Positions 8,202 through 16,970 of a DNA stretch of 64,000 nucleotides are shown one piece after another. Below the pieces are notes generated by a model that was not told the origin of the DNA, made no database searches, and saw only the letters and a list, made by a program, of their open reading frames with translations. The translations under genes were made by a program, and so were the position numbers. Source of the DNA: JACKII01 sp041687435 (GTDB lineage Bacteria > Pseudomonadota > Alphaproteobacteria > Bin95). Each line of letters begins with the position of its first letter. The stretch's first letter is position 1. The stretch is from NCBI GenBank assembly GCA_041687435.1, contig JAWLBX010000020.1, positions 1 to 64,000 on the forward strand, written 5' to 3'.

Positions 8202-9212
8202 ATGAACGACATTGCAGAGAGTCCGGCCGCGGCCCCCAACCTTGTTGACGCAGTGGATGCGCTTGGCGGCAGGCTGGTGGCGGTGCGGGAATCGATCGGC
8301 CGGGTGTTTTTTGGCCAGGCGGATGTGATCGACCAAGCGTTGATCGCGATGCTCGCCGGCGGTCATGCACTGGTGGTCGGCGTGCCCGGCCTGGGCAAGA
8401 CCCGGCTGGTGGAGACACTCGGAACGGTTTTCGGCCTGCAAACCAAACGCATCCAGTTCACGCCAGACCTGATGCCGGACGATATTCTGGGTTCGGAGGT
8501 TCTGGAGACCGCGGACGATGGCAGCCGCCATTTCCGGTTTATCGAAGGGCCGATCTTTACCCAGTTGCTGATGGCGGACGAAATCAACCGCGCCAGCCCG
8601 CGCACCCAGTCCGCCTTGCTCCAGGCGATGCAGGAGCGGCGGGTGGCCATCGCGGGCGAGGACCGGCCGCTGCCCAGCCCCTTCACGGTGCTGGCAACGC
8701 AGAATCCCATCGAGCAGGAAGGCACCTATCCCCTGCCGGAAGCTCAACTCGACCGTTTTCTGTTCGACATCCGCGTGCCCTACCCGGACCACGCGACCGA
8801 GGCGAAAATCCTGACCATGACCACCGGTGTGGATGAGGGCGAAGCTGCGGCATCCATGACCCCGTCGGACTTGCTGGCCGCACAGCATTTGGTGCGGCAA
8901 TTGCCGGTGGGCGAACAGGTTTTGGAGGGCATTCTCCAATTGGTCCGCGCTGGCCGGCCTGGCGGCGGTGAGGCGTTGGAAAGTGCCACCCGGCATCTGG
9001 ACTGGGGGCCCGGCCCGCGGGCCGCCCAGGCGCTGATGCTCGCGATTCGGGCCAGGGCGCTGATGCAAGGGCGTTATGCGCCGTCGATGGACGACGTTGT
9101 TGCGCTGGCTGCGCCCGCGCTGCGTCATCGCATCGGCCTGAATTACACTGCCCGTGCCGACGGCGTGAATGCGGATAATGTGATCGCCGAACTGGTCCGC
9201 CAGATCGCCTGA
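8202..9212 (+). CDS. MoxR-family AAA+ ATPase
   Basis: AAA+ chaperone-like ATPase of 336 residues. The Walker A motif GVPGLGKT ends at Thr67; Walker B is LLMADEINRA (123-132) and the sensor-1 region is ATQNPIEQEGTYPLPEAQ (165-182), all canonical for MoxR. MoxR ATPases act with DUF58 and von Willebrand-type proteins, often in assembly or activation of metalloenzymes or in envelope stress. Here it heads a tight plus-strand operon with a DUF58 gene, a BatA/DUF4159 gene and a large membrane protein gene, so these are its likely partners. Confidence 0.93.
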   Translation: MNDIAESPAAAPNLVDAVDALGGRLVAVRESIGRVFFGQADVIDQALIAMLAGGHALVVGVPGLGKTRLVETLGTVFGLQTKRIQFTPDLMPDDILGSEVLETADDGSRHFRFIEGPIFTQLLMADEINRASPRTQSALLQAMQERRVAIAGEDRPLPSPFTVLATQNPIEQEGTYPLPEAQLDRFLFDIRVPYPDHATEAKILTMTTGVDEGEAAASMTPSDLLAAQHLVRQLPVGEQVLEGILQLVRAGRPGGGEALESATRHLDWGPGPRAAQALMLAIRARALMQGRYAPSMDDVVALAAPALRHRIGLNYTARADGVNADNVIAELVRQIA

Positions 9213-9220
9213 GCCGCGCC

Positions 9221-10120
9221 GTGCCCGCAACCGCTCCATCCGCACCGTACCGCCGCGAGGCCGAAGCTTGGGTCGCCCGTTTGCCGGATCTGCGCACGCA
9301 GGCCCTGCGTGTTGCCGCGACGGTGGCAATGGGAACGCATGGCCGCCGCCGTGCCGGCCAGGGCGACAGCTTCTGGCAGTTCCGTCCCTACCGTGCCGGC
9401 GATCCGCTGCGCCGCATCGACTGGCGCCGCTCCGCACGTGGCGACCGCCTGTATGTGCGGGAACGCGAGTGGGAGGCGGCGGAGAGTTTCTGGTTTTGGC
9501 TCGACCGTTCGCCATCCATGAATTTCCGCAGCCATCCCGAATTTCCATCAAAGATCGAGCGGGCCACGATCCTGGCCATCGCTGCTGCAGCGCTGCTGGC
9601 CCGCTCGGGCGAGCGCATTGGCATGTTGACACCTGCCGGTGCGGTGGCGGCCGGTGCCGGCCAGCACGCGCTCGACCGGTTTCTGGAACATCTGGCCGGC
9701 CCGGCGGCAGATGGAAGCCTGCCGCCTGCTGCCGGATTGCCGCGGTTTTCCAATGTGTTGGCGTTCGGCGATACATTCGCGCCGCTCGCCGACTGGGACC
9801 GCCGCATCGCCGGCCTCTCCGCCCCAGGCGTTCGCGGGCATCTGGTGCAGGTTGTCGATCCCGGCGAAGTGCGCTTTCCCTATCACGGCCGCCTGCGCAT
9901 CGAAGGACTGGAAGGGGAAGCGCCACAATTGCTGCGCCGGGCGGAGGATCTGGCCCTGGCCTATCGGGAGCGGTTCGCAGCCCATACCGACGGCCTTGCC
10001 GCGATTTGCGAACGCCGCGGCTGGCGGTTCCGACGGCACGCGACGGACGAGGCGCCGCTGCCGCTGCTTCTTTCCCTGCATCAGGCGCTGAGCCTGGACC
10101 GGCGGGTGGCGCATGCTTGA
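9221..10120 (+). CDS. DUF58 domain protein
   Basis: A 299-residue DUF58 protein, the usual partner of MoxR. The family core is visible: FRPYRAGDPLRRIDW, then YVREREWEAAESFWFW and a DRSPSM segment that resembles the metal-site start of von Willebrand A folds. No transmembrane helix is evident, so the protein is probably cytoplasmic. The annotated start is GTG at 9221, eight bases after moxR. The 3' end overlaps the next gene by eight bases, so coupled translation is likely. Confidence 0.9.
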   Translation: MPATAPSAPYRREAEAWVARLPDLRTQALRVAATVAMGTHGRRRAGQGDSFWQFRPYRAGDPLRRIDWRRSARGDRLYVREREWEAAESFWFWLDRSPSMNFRSHPEFPSKIERATILAIAAAALLARSGERIGMLTPAGAVAAGAGQHALDRFLEHLAGPAADGSLPPAAGLPRFSNVLAFGDTFAPLADWDRRIAGLSAPGVRGHLVQVVDPGEVRFPYHGRLRIEGLEGEAPQLLRRAEDLALAYRERFAAHTDGLAAICERRGWRFRRHATDEAPLPLLLSLHQALSLDRRVAHA

Positions 10121-12824
10121 CCTGGGCCTGATCGGCTTTGCCCAGCCCTGGGTGTTGTTGGCATTGCTGCTGCTGCCCGGGCTTTGGTGGCTGCTGCGCC
10201 TGATCCCGCCGCCGCCGCGGTTGCAACGCTTTCCGGCCATCGCGCTCCTCGCCGGTTTGGTCGCGCGGGAGGACAGTTCGGCGCGCATGCCCTGGTGGCT
10301 TTTGGCGCTGCGGCTTTTGCTGGCGGCCCTCGTCGTATTCGCCCTGGCACAGCCGGTTTTTGCGCCACAAACGTTGTTGCAGGGCAAGGGGCCTTTGCTG
10401 ATCGTCGTCGACAACGGCTGGCAGTCGGCTGCCGGTTGGCCGGAGCGCGAGCGCACGCTCGCCAACCTGCTGGACGGGGCTGACCGGATGGAGCGCCCTG
10501 TCGCGATTCTGCCCACCGCCCGCCAGGCCGATGTGCGGGAGCCGGTATCTTTCCGTCCCGCTGCGGCCTGGCGCGCCTCCGCCGGTGCCCTCGAACCGCG
10601 GCCCTGGCCGAGCGACCGGGAGGCGCTGCTGCCGGTCACCGCCAGCCTGGAAGGGCCGGGCGAGGCTGTTTGGCTTTCCGATGGCCTGGAAAGCCCGGGA
10701 CGGGAGGCCCTGGCCCAACGCCTGCAACGGCTCGGCCGGCTGGTGGTAATGGCGTCATCTGCACCCGCTGTAGTGTTGCAAGAGCCGAAAACCACGGCAA
10801 CCGGCCTCACGCTCGCCGCAATCCGCGCCGGCGCCGGCGCACCGCTCACCTTGGCCGTGCAGGCGGTGGCCGATGACGGGCGTTTGCTCGCCAGTGCGGA
10901 TCTGACCTTTGCCGCGGAAGCGACTCAGGCCACGGCCGATTGGACATTGCCGCGCGAACTGTTGAATCAGGCGCAACGGCTGCAACTGGCGGGCAGTGCG
11001 GGGGCCGGCGGTACGGTGCTGCTGGACGACCGTTGGCAGCGGCGGCTGGTGGGGATCGCGCTGGCGGGTGACGAGCGCGCCGGCCATCCCTTGCTTGACC
11101 CGGACCATTATCTGCGCGCTGCGTTCACAGGCCTTGCCGCGTTCCGGCAGGGACCGCTCGCCGCACTGCTGGAGGAGCGGCCGAACGTGCTGGTCACGCG
11201 AGAGCGCCTGCAGCCGGACGAAGCCACCGCTGACACCCTGGCGGATTGGCTGGAGGCCGGCGGTGTATTGCTGCGCTTCGCCAGCCCTGGCCTGGCCGAC
11301 GATCCGGATGACTGGCTGCCGGTCGGCCTGCGCGCCGCCAGCCGTGCCCTGGGCGGCGCGCTCAGCTGGGAGGTGCCGCAGCGGCTCGCGCCATTCCCGG
11401 AGACTTCGCCCTTTGCCGGGCTGGACGTGCCGGAGGAGGTGACGGTCAGCCGACAGGTTCTGGCGGAGCCGGGGCCGGACCTGCGCGACAAAACCTGGGC
11501 CGTGCTGGCCGACGGTACGCCGCTGGTGACGGCCGAGCCGCGCGGGCAGGGCTGGGTGGTGCTGATGCATGTCAGTGCCGATGCCGACTGGTCCAGCCTG
11601 CCGCTGTCCGGCCTGTTTCTGGAGATGCTCGATCGGTTGGTCCGTCTCGGCCATGGCCAAGCCAGGGTCGATGCCGCGGATGCACTGTTGCCGCCACGCT
11701 TTGTGATGGATGGCTTTGCCCGCCTGCGGGAGCCGATGCCTGATGTCCAATCGCTGCCGCCGCGGCCGACCCCAGCCACCGCGCCGCTCGGCCCACGGCA
11801 TCCGCCCGGCTATTATGGGGCGGAGAATGCGCGGCTTGCCTGGAACCTGGCCCCGGCGCTCGCCGATCCGCCGCTGGCAGCGATCACCGCCTGGCCGGGC
11901 GGTGTGGAGGTGCAAGGCTTTCAGCAGCGCCGCAGTCAGGATTTGGGGGCCTGGTTGCTGCTGACCGCTGCCGTGCTTTTCCTTCTCGACACCGTCGCTT
12001 CGCTCTGGCTGCGCGGGCACCTGCGGCCTGCGGGCTCAGCGGCTGCTGCCGTGATGACTGTGACGGCCCTGGGCATTGCCTTGACATTGGCCGCCGGTCA
12101 GGCCGTTGCGTCCGACGAACTGGCATTGCAGGCGACGCTTGACACCCGGCTCGCCTATGTCCGCACCGGTGATCCGCGGGTCGACCAGGCCAGCGAGGCC
12201 GGCCTGGCGGGGCTCTCGCACATTCTGGCGGCCCGCACCTCGGTCGAGCCTGCCCCGCCGCTTGGGATCGATATCGAGACCGCAGAACTGGCGTTCTTTC
12301 CGCTGCTGTATTGGCCGGTTCTGCCGGATCAACCGCTGTTGTCGGACGAAGCGCGCGAGCGTGTCTCGGCTTACATGGAACGGGGCGGCACCATCCTGTT
12401 CGACACCCGCGATCAGGATGCTGGCGGCGACGCCGGGCCCGGCACGCTGCGCCTGCGCGAGTTGCTGGACGGCATGCGGATTCCGCCGCTGGAGCCGTTG
12501 CCGCCGGATCATGTGCTGACCCGCGCTTTCTACCTGCTGAACGAATTTCCGGGGCGATGGGAGGGGGCGCCGGTCTGGATCGAGTCGCATGCCGCGGCCA
12601 GCCGCGACGGCGTCACCAGCATTGTCATCGGCCGGCACGACTGGGCGGCGGCGTGGGCGCTGGGGCCCGATTGGCGACCGCTCTACCCGGTCTATCCCGG
12701 TGGCGACCGGCAGAGGGAACTGGCCTATCGCTTCGGCGTCAATCTCATAATGCACGTATTGACCGGCAACTATAAAGGCGATCAGGTGCACATCCCCGAC
12801 ATCCTGGAGCGGCTGGGCCAGTGA
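10113..12824 (+). CDS. Membrane protein with BatA-like N-terminus and DUF4159 C-terminus
   Basis: A 903-residue membrane protein. The N-terminus has two hydrophobic helices separated by a basic stretch (about 8-28 and 58-82), as in the aerotolerance regulator N-terminal domain. The middle resembles a von Willebrand-type or glutamine-amidotransferase-like region (IVVDNGWQSA near 95). Two further hydrophobic stretches lie near 615-675. The last 220 residues match DUF4159, including the ending LTGNYKGDQVHIPDILERL. It fuses two modules often seen in MoxR operons. The start overlaps the DUF58 gene by eight bases. Biochemical function is unknown; the context points to a MoxR-dependent envelope complex. 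Confidence 0.85.
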   Translation: MLDLGLIGFAQPWVLLALLLLPGLWWLLRLIPPPPRLQRFPAIALLAGLVAREDSSARMPWWLLALRLLLAALVVFALAQPVFAPQTLLQGKGPLLIVVDNGWQSAAGWPERERTLANLLDGADRMERPVAILPTARQADVREPVSFRPAAAWRASAGALEPRPWPSDREALLPVTASLEGPGEAVWLSDGLESPGREALAQRLQRLGRLVVMASSAPAVVLQEPKTTATGLTLAAIRAGAGAPLTLAVQAVADDGRLLASADLTFAAEATQATADWTLPRELLNQAQRLQLAGSAGAGGTVLLDDRWQRRLVGIALAGDERAGHPLLDPDHYLRAAFTGLAAFRQGPLAALLEERPNVLVTRERLQPDEATADTLADWLEAGGVLLRFASPGLADDPDDWLPVGLRAASRALGGALSWEVPQRLAPFPETSPFAGLDVPEEVTVSRQVLAEPGPDLRDKTWAVLADGTPLVTAEPRGQGWVVLMHVSADADWSSLPLSGLFLEMLDRLVRLGHGQARVDAADALLPPRFVMDGFARLREPMPDVQSLPPRPTPATAPLGPRHPPGYYGAENARLAWNLAPALADPPLAAITAWPGGVEVQGFQQRRSQDLGAWLLLTAAVLFLLDTVASLWLRGHLRPAGSAAAAVMTVTALGIALTLAAGQAVASDELALQATLDTRLAYVRTGDPRVDQASEAGLAGLSHILAARTSVEPAPPLGIDIETAELAFFPLLYWPVLPDQPLLSDEARERVSAYMERGGTILFDTRDQDAGGDAGPGTLRLRELLDGMRIPPLEPLPPDHVLTRAFYLLNEFPGRWEGAPVWIESHAAASRDGVTSIVIGRHDWAAAWALGPDWRPLYPVYPGGDRQRELAYRFGVNLIMHVLTGNYKGDQVHIPDILERLGQ

Positions 12825-12834
12825 GGGGCATGGT

Positions 12835-14892
12835 ATGAGCGGATTCAGTATCGTCTTTGCCCCGCTGGTGCCGTGGTGGGCCATCGCCGCAGTCGGCGTG
12901 CTGGCGCTGCTGCTCTCCACGTTCTCGATCTGGCGGCGGGCACGCGGCTCCGTCTGGCGGTTGCTGGCCTTTGCGCTGCTGGTGCTGGGCCTCGCCCGGC
13001 CTATGGGACTGGAAGAACAGTGGCGGCCGCACCCGGACGTTGCCATCGCGTTGATCGATGAGTCCCCAAGCCAGAATATCGGCGACCGCGCAGGCATGCG
13101 GGAAGCTGCTGTCACCGCGATGCGGCGGGCGATCGCGCAGCTGCCGAACCTCGAATGGCGCGAGGTTCGCGCCGGTCAGCCCGACCCGCGGGCGCCGGGC
13201 ACCCGCCTGTTTGAGAGTTGGCGCCGCGCCATTTCGGACGTGCCGCCCGGCCGCCGGGCGGGCGTTCTGGTGTTCAGCGACGGGCAGGTTCACGATTCCC
13301 CAGGTGCGGGCGAGATCACCGGCCCCTTGCACCTGCTATTGACCGGCGCTCCCGGCGAACAGGACCGGCGTCTGAAACTGCTGCAGGCACCGCGCTATGG
13401 CATTGTCGGCGAGCCGGTGACCTTGGAAGTGCAGGTCGATGACCTGGGCGTTTCGAACCCGCCAGCCGAGGCCGTGCTGACGGTTCGCCGCGATGGTGAG
13501 ACCTTGCGCACCGTCCGGGTTCCCATTGGCGAGCCGGTGGATTTGCCGGTGCCGCTGGTTCGCGCCGGCTCGGCCCTGGTCGAAATTACGGTGGCGGAGG
13601 GGCCGGCCGAACTGACCTTGCAGAACAACCGCGCGGCCACTTCCATCAGCGCGGTGCGCGACCGGCTACGGGTGTTGCTGATATCCGGCAAGCCGCACGC
13701 TGGCGAGCGGGCCTGGCGCAACCTTTTGAAATCCGACCCGGCGGTCGATCTGGTCCATTTCACCATCCTGCGCCCGCCGGCCAAGCAGGATCTGACGCCG
13801 GTGGAGGAGCTGTCGCTGATTTCGTTCCCGGTCCGCCAATTGTTTCAGGAAAAGCTCGATGAGTTCGATCTGATCGTGTTCGACCGCTATACGCTGCAAG
13901 GGCTGATCCAGCCGGGATATTTGGAGAATATCGCCAATTTTGCCCGCAATGGCGGTGCCGTGCTGGTGGCCGTGGGTCCGACCTACGCCGACCGCTATGC
14001 CTCGATCCACAACAGCGCCATTGGCGACATCATGCCGGCAGCGCCCACCGGCGGCATTGTCGAGCAGGGGTTCCAGCCTTTGATCACGACGCTGGGCAAC
14101 CGCCACCCGGTGACCGCTGGGCTGGGTGATGGGCAGGCATGGGGCCGGTGGTTCCGCCAGATTGAGGCGGCGGTATCGGACGGGCAGGTGGTGATGGCAG
14201 GTGTGGACGACCGGCCGCTGCTGGTGCTGGACCGCGTCGGCGACCCAGCCAATCAAGGCCGCGTCGCGCAGTTGCTGTCCGACCACATATGGCTCTGGGC
14301 GCGCGGGTATGAGGGCGGCGGCCCGCATGGTGAATTGCTGCGCCGGCTGGCGCACTGGCTGATGAAGGAGCCGGATCTGGAGGAGGAGGCGCTGCTGGTT
14401 ACGGCTCGCGGGCGCGCATTGTCTATCGAGCGCCGGTCCCTGAGCGGTACTCCGCCCGCCGTGCGTGTGACGGCGCCGGATGGAGCAGTACAGCCGATCA
14501 CCCTGCGGGCGCTCGCGCCGGGCCGGTTCGGCGCATCGCTGCCGGTCGAAGCAGATGGGCTTTATCGAGTGGAGGACGGGCAGAACACCGTTGTCGCCGC
14601 CGTTGGCTTTCTCGACCCAAAGGAGGTGGAGGATGCGCGCGCCAGCCCTGAACCGCTATCGGATGCAGTGGCGGCGCAGGATGGCGGCGTCCACTGGCTA
14701 AGTCAGGGCGTGCCCGGTTTGCGCCAGGTTGCGCCGGGTCGGGCTGTTTCCGGCCGCGGCTGGATGGGGTTGCATCGCAACGAGGCGCGCACAGTCACTG
14801 GGCTGGAGCAATACCCGCTGCTGCCGTCCTGGCTGCTGCTGGCGCTGGCCGCCGGCCTTTTGACGGCAACCTGGTGGCGGGAGGCGCGCTAG
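12835..14892 (+). CDS. Large membrane protein of the MoxR operon
   Basis: A 685-residue protein, 10 bp after the DUF4159 gene and last in the operon. Two transmembrane helices lie near residues 10-28 and 40-58, and one near the C-terminus (about 660-680), so most of it is probably periplasmic. The segment HPDVAIALIDESPSQNIGDR resembles the start of a von Willebrand A-like fold. A later stretch, FDLIVFDRYTLQGLIQPGYL, resembles class I glutamine amidotransferase-like domains found in related operons, but no catalytic triad is evident. Family relatives are annotated only as membrane proteins. Convergent with ctrA, with 22 bp between the two stops. Confidence 0.8.
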   Translation: MSGFSIVFAPLVPWWAIAAVGVLALLLSTFSIWRRARGSVWRLLAFALLVLGLARPMGLEEQWRPHPDVAIALIDESPSQNIGDRAGMREAAVTAMRRAIAQLPNLEWREVRAGQPDPRAPGTRLFESWRRAISDVPPGRRAGVLVFSDGQVHDSPGAGEITGPLHLLLTGAPGEQDRRLKLLQAPRYGIVGEPVTLEVQVDDLGVSNPPAEAVLTVRRDGETLRTVRVPIGEPVDLPVPLVRAGSALVEITVAEGPAELTLQNNRAATSISAVRDRLRVLLISGKPHAGERAWRNLLKSDPAVDLVHFTILRPPAKQDLTPVEELSLISFPVRQLFQEKLDEFDLIVFDRYTLQGLIQPGYLENIANFARNGGAVLVAVGPTYADRYASIHNSAIGDIMPAAPTGGIVEQGFQPLITTLGNRHPVTAGLGDGQAWGRWFRQIEAAVSDGQVVMAGVDDRPLLVLDRVGDPANQGRVAQLLSDHIWLWARGYEGGGPHGELLRRLAHWLMKEPDLEEEALLVTARGRALSIERRSLSGTPPAVRVTAPDGAVQPITLRALAPGRFGASLPVEADGLYRVEDGQNTVVAAVGFLDPKEVEDARASPEPLSDAVAAQDGGVHWLSQGVPGLRQVAPGRAVSGRGWMGLHRNEARTVTGLEQYPLLPSWLLLALAAGLLTATWWREAR

Positions 14893-14914
14893 TAGAAGCA
14901 GGGCGCCGGGCTGG

Positions 14915-15643
14915 CTAGGCAGCCTTGGCGTCGTCTTCCTTTGCTGCGCCGTCCTTCTTTGACTGTGGCGGCGGATCGCGCAGAACATAGCCACGGCCCC
15001 ACACGGTCTCGATATAGTTCTCGCCGCCGGTCGCCATGTTCAGCTTTTTGCGCAGCTTGCAGATGAACACGTCGATGATCTTCACCTCCGGCTCATCGAT
15101 GCCACCGTAAAGATGGTTCAAAAACATTTCCTTGGTTAGCGTCGTGCCCTTGCGGATCGAGAGGAGTTCGAGAATCTGATATTCCTTGCCCGTGAGATGC
15201 AGCGGCTGCTCGTCCACCTCCGACGTGCGGGTATCCAGATTGACCGCCAGCCGGCCCGTGCGGATGACCGATTCGGAATGCCCACGCGCCCGCCGGATGA
15301 TGGCATGCACCCGCGCCACCAATTCGCGGCGGTCGAACGGTTTGGTGAGGTAGTCGTCCGCCCCAATGCCGAATCCTTTGATCTTGCTATCCGGCTCCGA
15401 CAGGCCGGAGAGCATTAACGTCGGCGTATCCACCTTGGCGGAGCGCAGACGGCGTAGCACCTCATACCCGTCGATATCCGGCAGAAGGATATCGAGGATG
15501 ATCAGGTCATAGTCATAGAGCTTGCCGATCTCCAGGCCATCCTCGCCCAAATCGGTTGTATCGCAGACAAACCCTTCAGCCTTCAGGATGGCCTCAACAG
15601 TCCGTGCTGTCGCGCTGTCGTCTTCAACGATAAGGACCCGCAT
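14915..15643 (-). CDS. ctrA: Cell-cycle response regulator CtrA
   Basis: Master OmpR-family response regulator of the alphaproteobacterial cell cycle. The 242-residue protein has a receiver domain with acidic residues at 8-9, the phosphorylated Asp51 in LIILDILLPD and the conserved lysine in YLTKPF. A winged-helix DNA-binding domain follows, ending in TVWGRGYVLRDP. The receiver and the helix YGGIDEPEVKIIDVFICKLR are nearly diagnostic for CtrA. The C-terminal tail ends in Ala-Ala, as in Caulobacter CtrA, where this feature supports ClpXP proteolysis. Its likely kinase CckA and its inhibitor SciP lie close by. Confidence 0.97.
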   Translation of the reverse strand: MRVLIVEDDSATARTVEAILKAEGFVCDTTDLGEDGLEIGKLYDYDLIILDILLPDIDGYEVLRRLRSAKVDTPTLMLSGLSEPDSKIKGFGIGADDYLTKPFDRRELVARVHAIIRRARGHSESVIRTGRLAVNLDTRTSEVDEQPLHLTGKEYQILELLSIRKGTTLTKEMFLNHLYGGIDEPEVKIIDVFICKLRKKLNMATGGENYIETVWGRGYVLRDPPPQSKKDGAAKEDDAKAA

Positions 15644-15660
15644 TCACCGCACCTCAGTTA

Positions 15661-15699
15661 GAATCGGTTACTCAGCTGTTATGCTTAATATCACCTTAT
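15661..15699 (-). promoter_or_regulatory. ctrA upstream region with CtrA box and GANTC site
   Basis: A near-consensus CtrA site, TTAA-N7-TTAT, lies at 15685-15699, 42 bp upstream of the ctrA ATG. A GAATC (GANTC, the CcrM methylation motif) is at 15661-15665. In Caulobacter, CtrA autoregulation and GANTC methylation both act at the ctrA promoter; the same logic here is inferred. A second GAATC is at 15835-15839, beside the sciP stop. Confidence 0.55.
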
Positions 15700-15841
15700 C
15701 CGTGTATTCTTAACAAGAGATAAATTTTTGGTTGTGTTTTGAGATTGAATGAGAACGCTTTGAGGCGCGGGTTTGGGCTATTTTTCGGCATTTTAGCGGT
15801 CTTTGGCTGAAAAATACAACTTTTGGTATTTTCCGAATCAT

Positions 15842-16129
15842 TCAACCATCCGGTGCCAGCCGGTATTGGTTCACCCGTGTCGAACGCAGGCCCAGCAGGC
15901 CATAGGCTTCCACCAGACGTTGCCAGGTCGCAAATTCCTCCGGGCTCAACCCATAGCGTTGACAGGCTTCCTCAAGCGACAGCAGGTCGCCACGAACTGC
16001 GGCCACGACCTCGGCCTTGCGGCGGATGACCCAGCGTTTCGTATCCGGCGGTGGCAGCGTATCCAGTGTAAGCGTTTCACCGGTCGGCCCGATCACGCGG
16101 CGCGGGGTTTTGGCTGGTTCGTGTTGCAT
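15842..16129 (-). CDS. sciP: CtrA inhibitor SciP (DUF1153)
   Basis: A 95-residue DUF1153 protein with a helix-turn-helix-like fold. In Caulobacter SciP binds CtrA and blocks transcription of CtrA-dependent promoters in G1. Family hallmarks are GPTGETLTLDTLPPPDTKRW near the N-terminus, RRKAEVVAAVRGDLLSLEEA in the middle, and the ending TRVNQYR. It is transcribed towards ctrA from about 200 bp upstream of that gene and is divergent from dksA. Confidence 0.95.
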   Translation of the reverse strand: MQHEPAKTPRRVIGPTGETLTLDTLPPPDTKRWVIRRKAEVVAAVRGDLLSLEEACQRYGLSPEEFATWQRLVEAYGLLGLRSTRVNQYRLAPDG

Positions 16130-16433
16130 AATCTTTCAGAACCCGATTGACGGTTTCATGCCGCCCGGCTCCCCCCGTATCCGAGCGAACTGTAAGTCGG
16201 TAATCTTACAAATTGCCTAATGAGGCCGGGTTTTGATTGTCTTATCAGATTGTTATCGGATTTCCCGAAACCGTTAAAGAAGGTCAGGCTTTCTCGCATC
16301 GTCCAGTGGCATCGCATGTTGCTGATTTTGTGGGCACAAATCTCACCAAACGGTCACAATCAAAGCGTTGACCCGCCGCCCCGAACGCGGTAACAGCCGT
16401 GCCAACATTGTACTTTCGGCTAGGGGAGGCCGC
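16130..16433. promoter_or_regulatory. Divergent sciP-dksA intergenic region
   Basis: This 304-bp gene-free stretch is more AT-rich than its neighbours and must hold promoters for sciP and dksA. A degenerate CtrA-like site, TTAC-N7-CTAA, lies at 16206-16220. An AGGGGAGG ribosome site for dksA ends a few bases before 16434. No other clear operator or RNA structure is seen. Confidence 0.4.
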
Positions 16434-16850
16434 ATGAAAGTCGTCCTACCGCCGGACTATCAACCGTCCGAGCAGGAAGAATTCATGAACCCGCTTCAGG
16501 TGGAGTTTTTCCGTCAGAAGCTGCTGGAATGGCGCGATCAGTTGCTCGCAGATGCAGAACAGACGCTGCATTCGCTGCAATCCGACAGTCTCGCCCAGCC
16601 GGATTGGACCGATCGCGCATCGATGGAAACCGATCGTGCGTTGGAACTCCGCACACGGGACCGTGCCCGCAAGCTCGTCGTTAAAATCAACGAAGCGCTC
16701 ACCCGGGTCGAAGATGGCTCCTATGGTTATTGTGAGGAGACGGCGCAGCCCATCGGCATCAAACGGCTGATGGCCCGCCCGATTGCGACGCTCAGCATCG
16801 AAGCGCAGGAGCGGCACGAACGAATGGAGCGGTCGCACCGCGACGATTGA
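16434..16850 (+). CDS. dksA: RNA polymerase-binding transcription factor DksA
   Basis: Secondary-channel regulator that works with ppGpp on RNA polymerase. The 138-residue protein has a coiled coil with the tip DWTDRAS and the C-terminal domain SYGYCEETAQPIGIKRL. Only one cysteine (Cys100) remains of the four-cysteine zinc finger; such zinc-independent DksA forms are known in alphaproteobacteria. The start is the ATG at 16434, with AGGGGAGG nearby; an upstream ATG at 16368 adds 22 residues without family similarity. A strong terminator follows directly. It sits between sciP and cckA. Confidence 0.93.
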   Translation: MKVVLPPDYQPSEQEEFMNPLQVEFFRQKLLEWRDQLLADAEQTLHSLQSDSLAQPDWTDRASMETDRALELRTRDRARKLVVKINEALTRVEDGSYGYCEETAQPIGIKRLMARPIATLSIEAQERHERMERSHRDD

Positions 16851-16884
16851 CGCCGGTCGGCCCAAGGCCGCCGGCGTTATTTTT
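16850..16884 (+). terminator. Rho-independent terminator of dksA
   Basis: The inverted repeat pairs 16850-16856 with 16871-16877 and 16858-16862 with 16866-16870, with one bulged T and a CAA loop. A T-rich run, TTATTTTT, follows at 16877-16884. It begins at the last base of the dksA stop codon. Confidence 0.85.
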
Positions 16885-16970
16885 CCGCGAGTGTCGTTAC
16901 GGTTTGTCAACCATTGGGCGCAATGATACGGAAGTGATTGCCGTACCATTCGCTCGGTTGAGGAGCCGAC

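Noticed and set aside
8106..10727. A very long minus-strand open frame (873 codons) opposite moxR and DUF58
   Set aside because: It lies opposite genes with clear family motifs, and its product is low-complexity Arg/Pro/Gly sequence.
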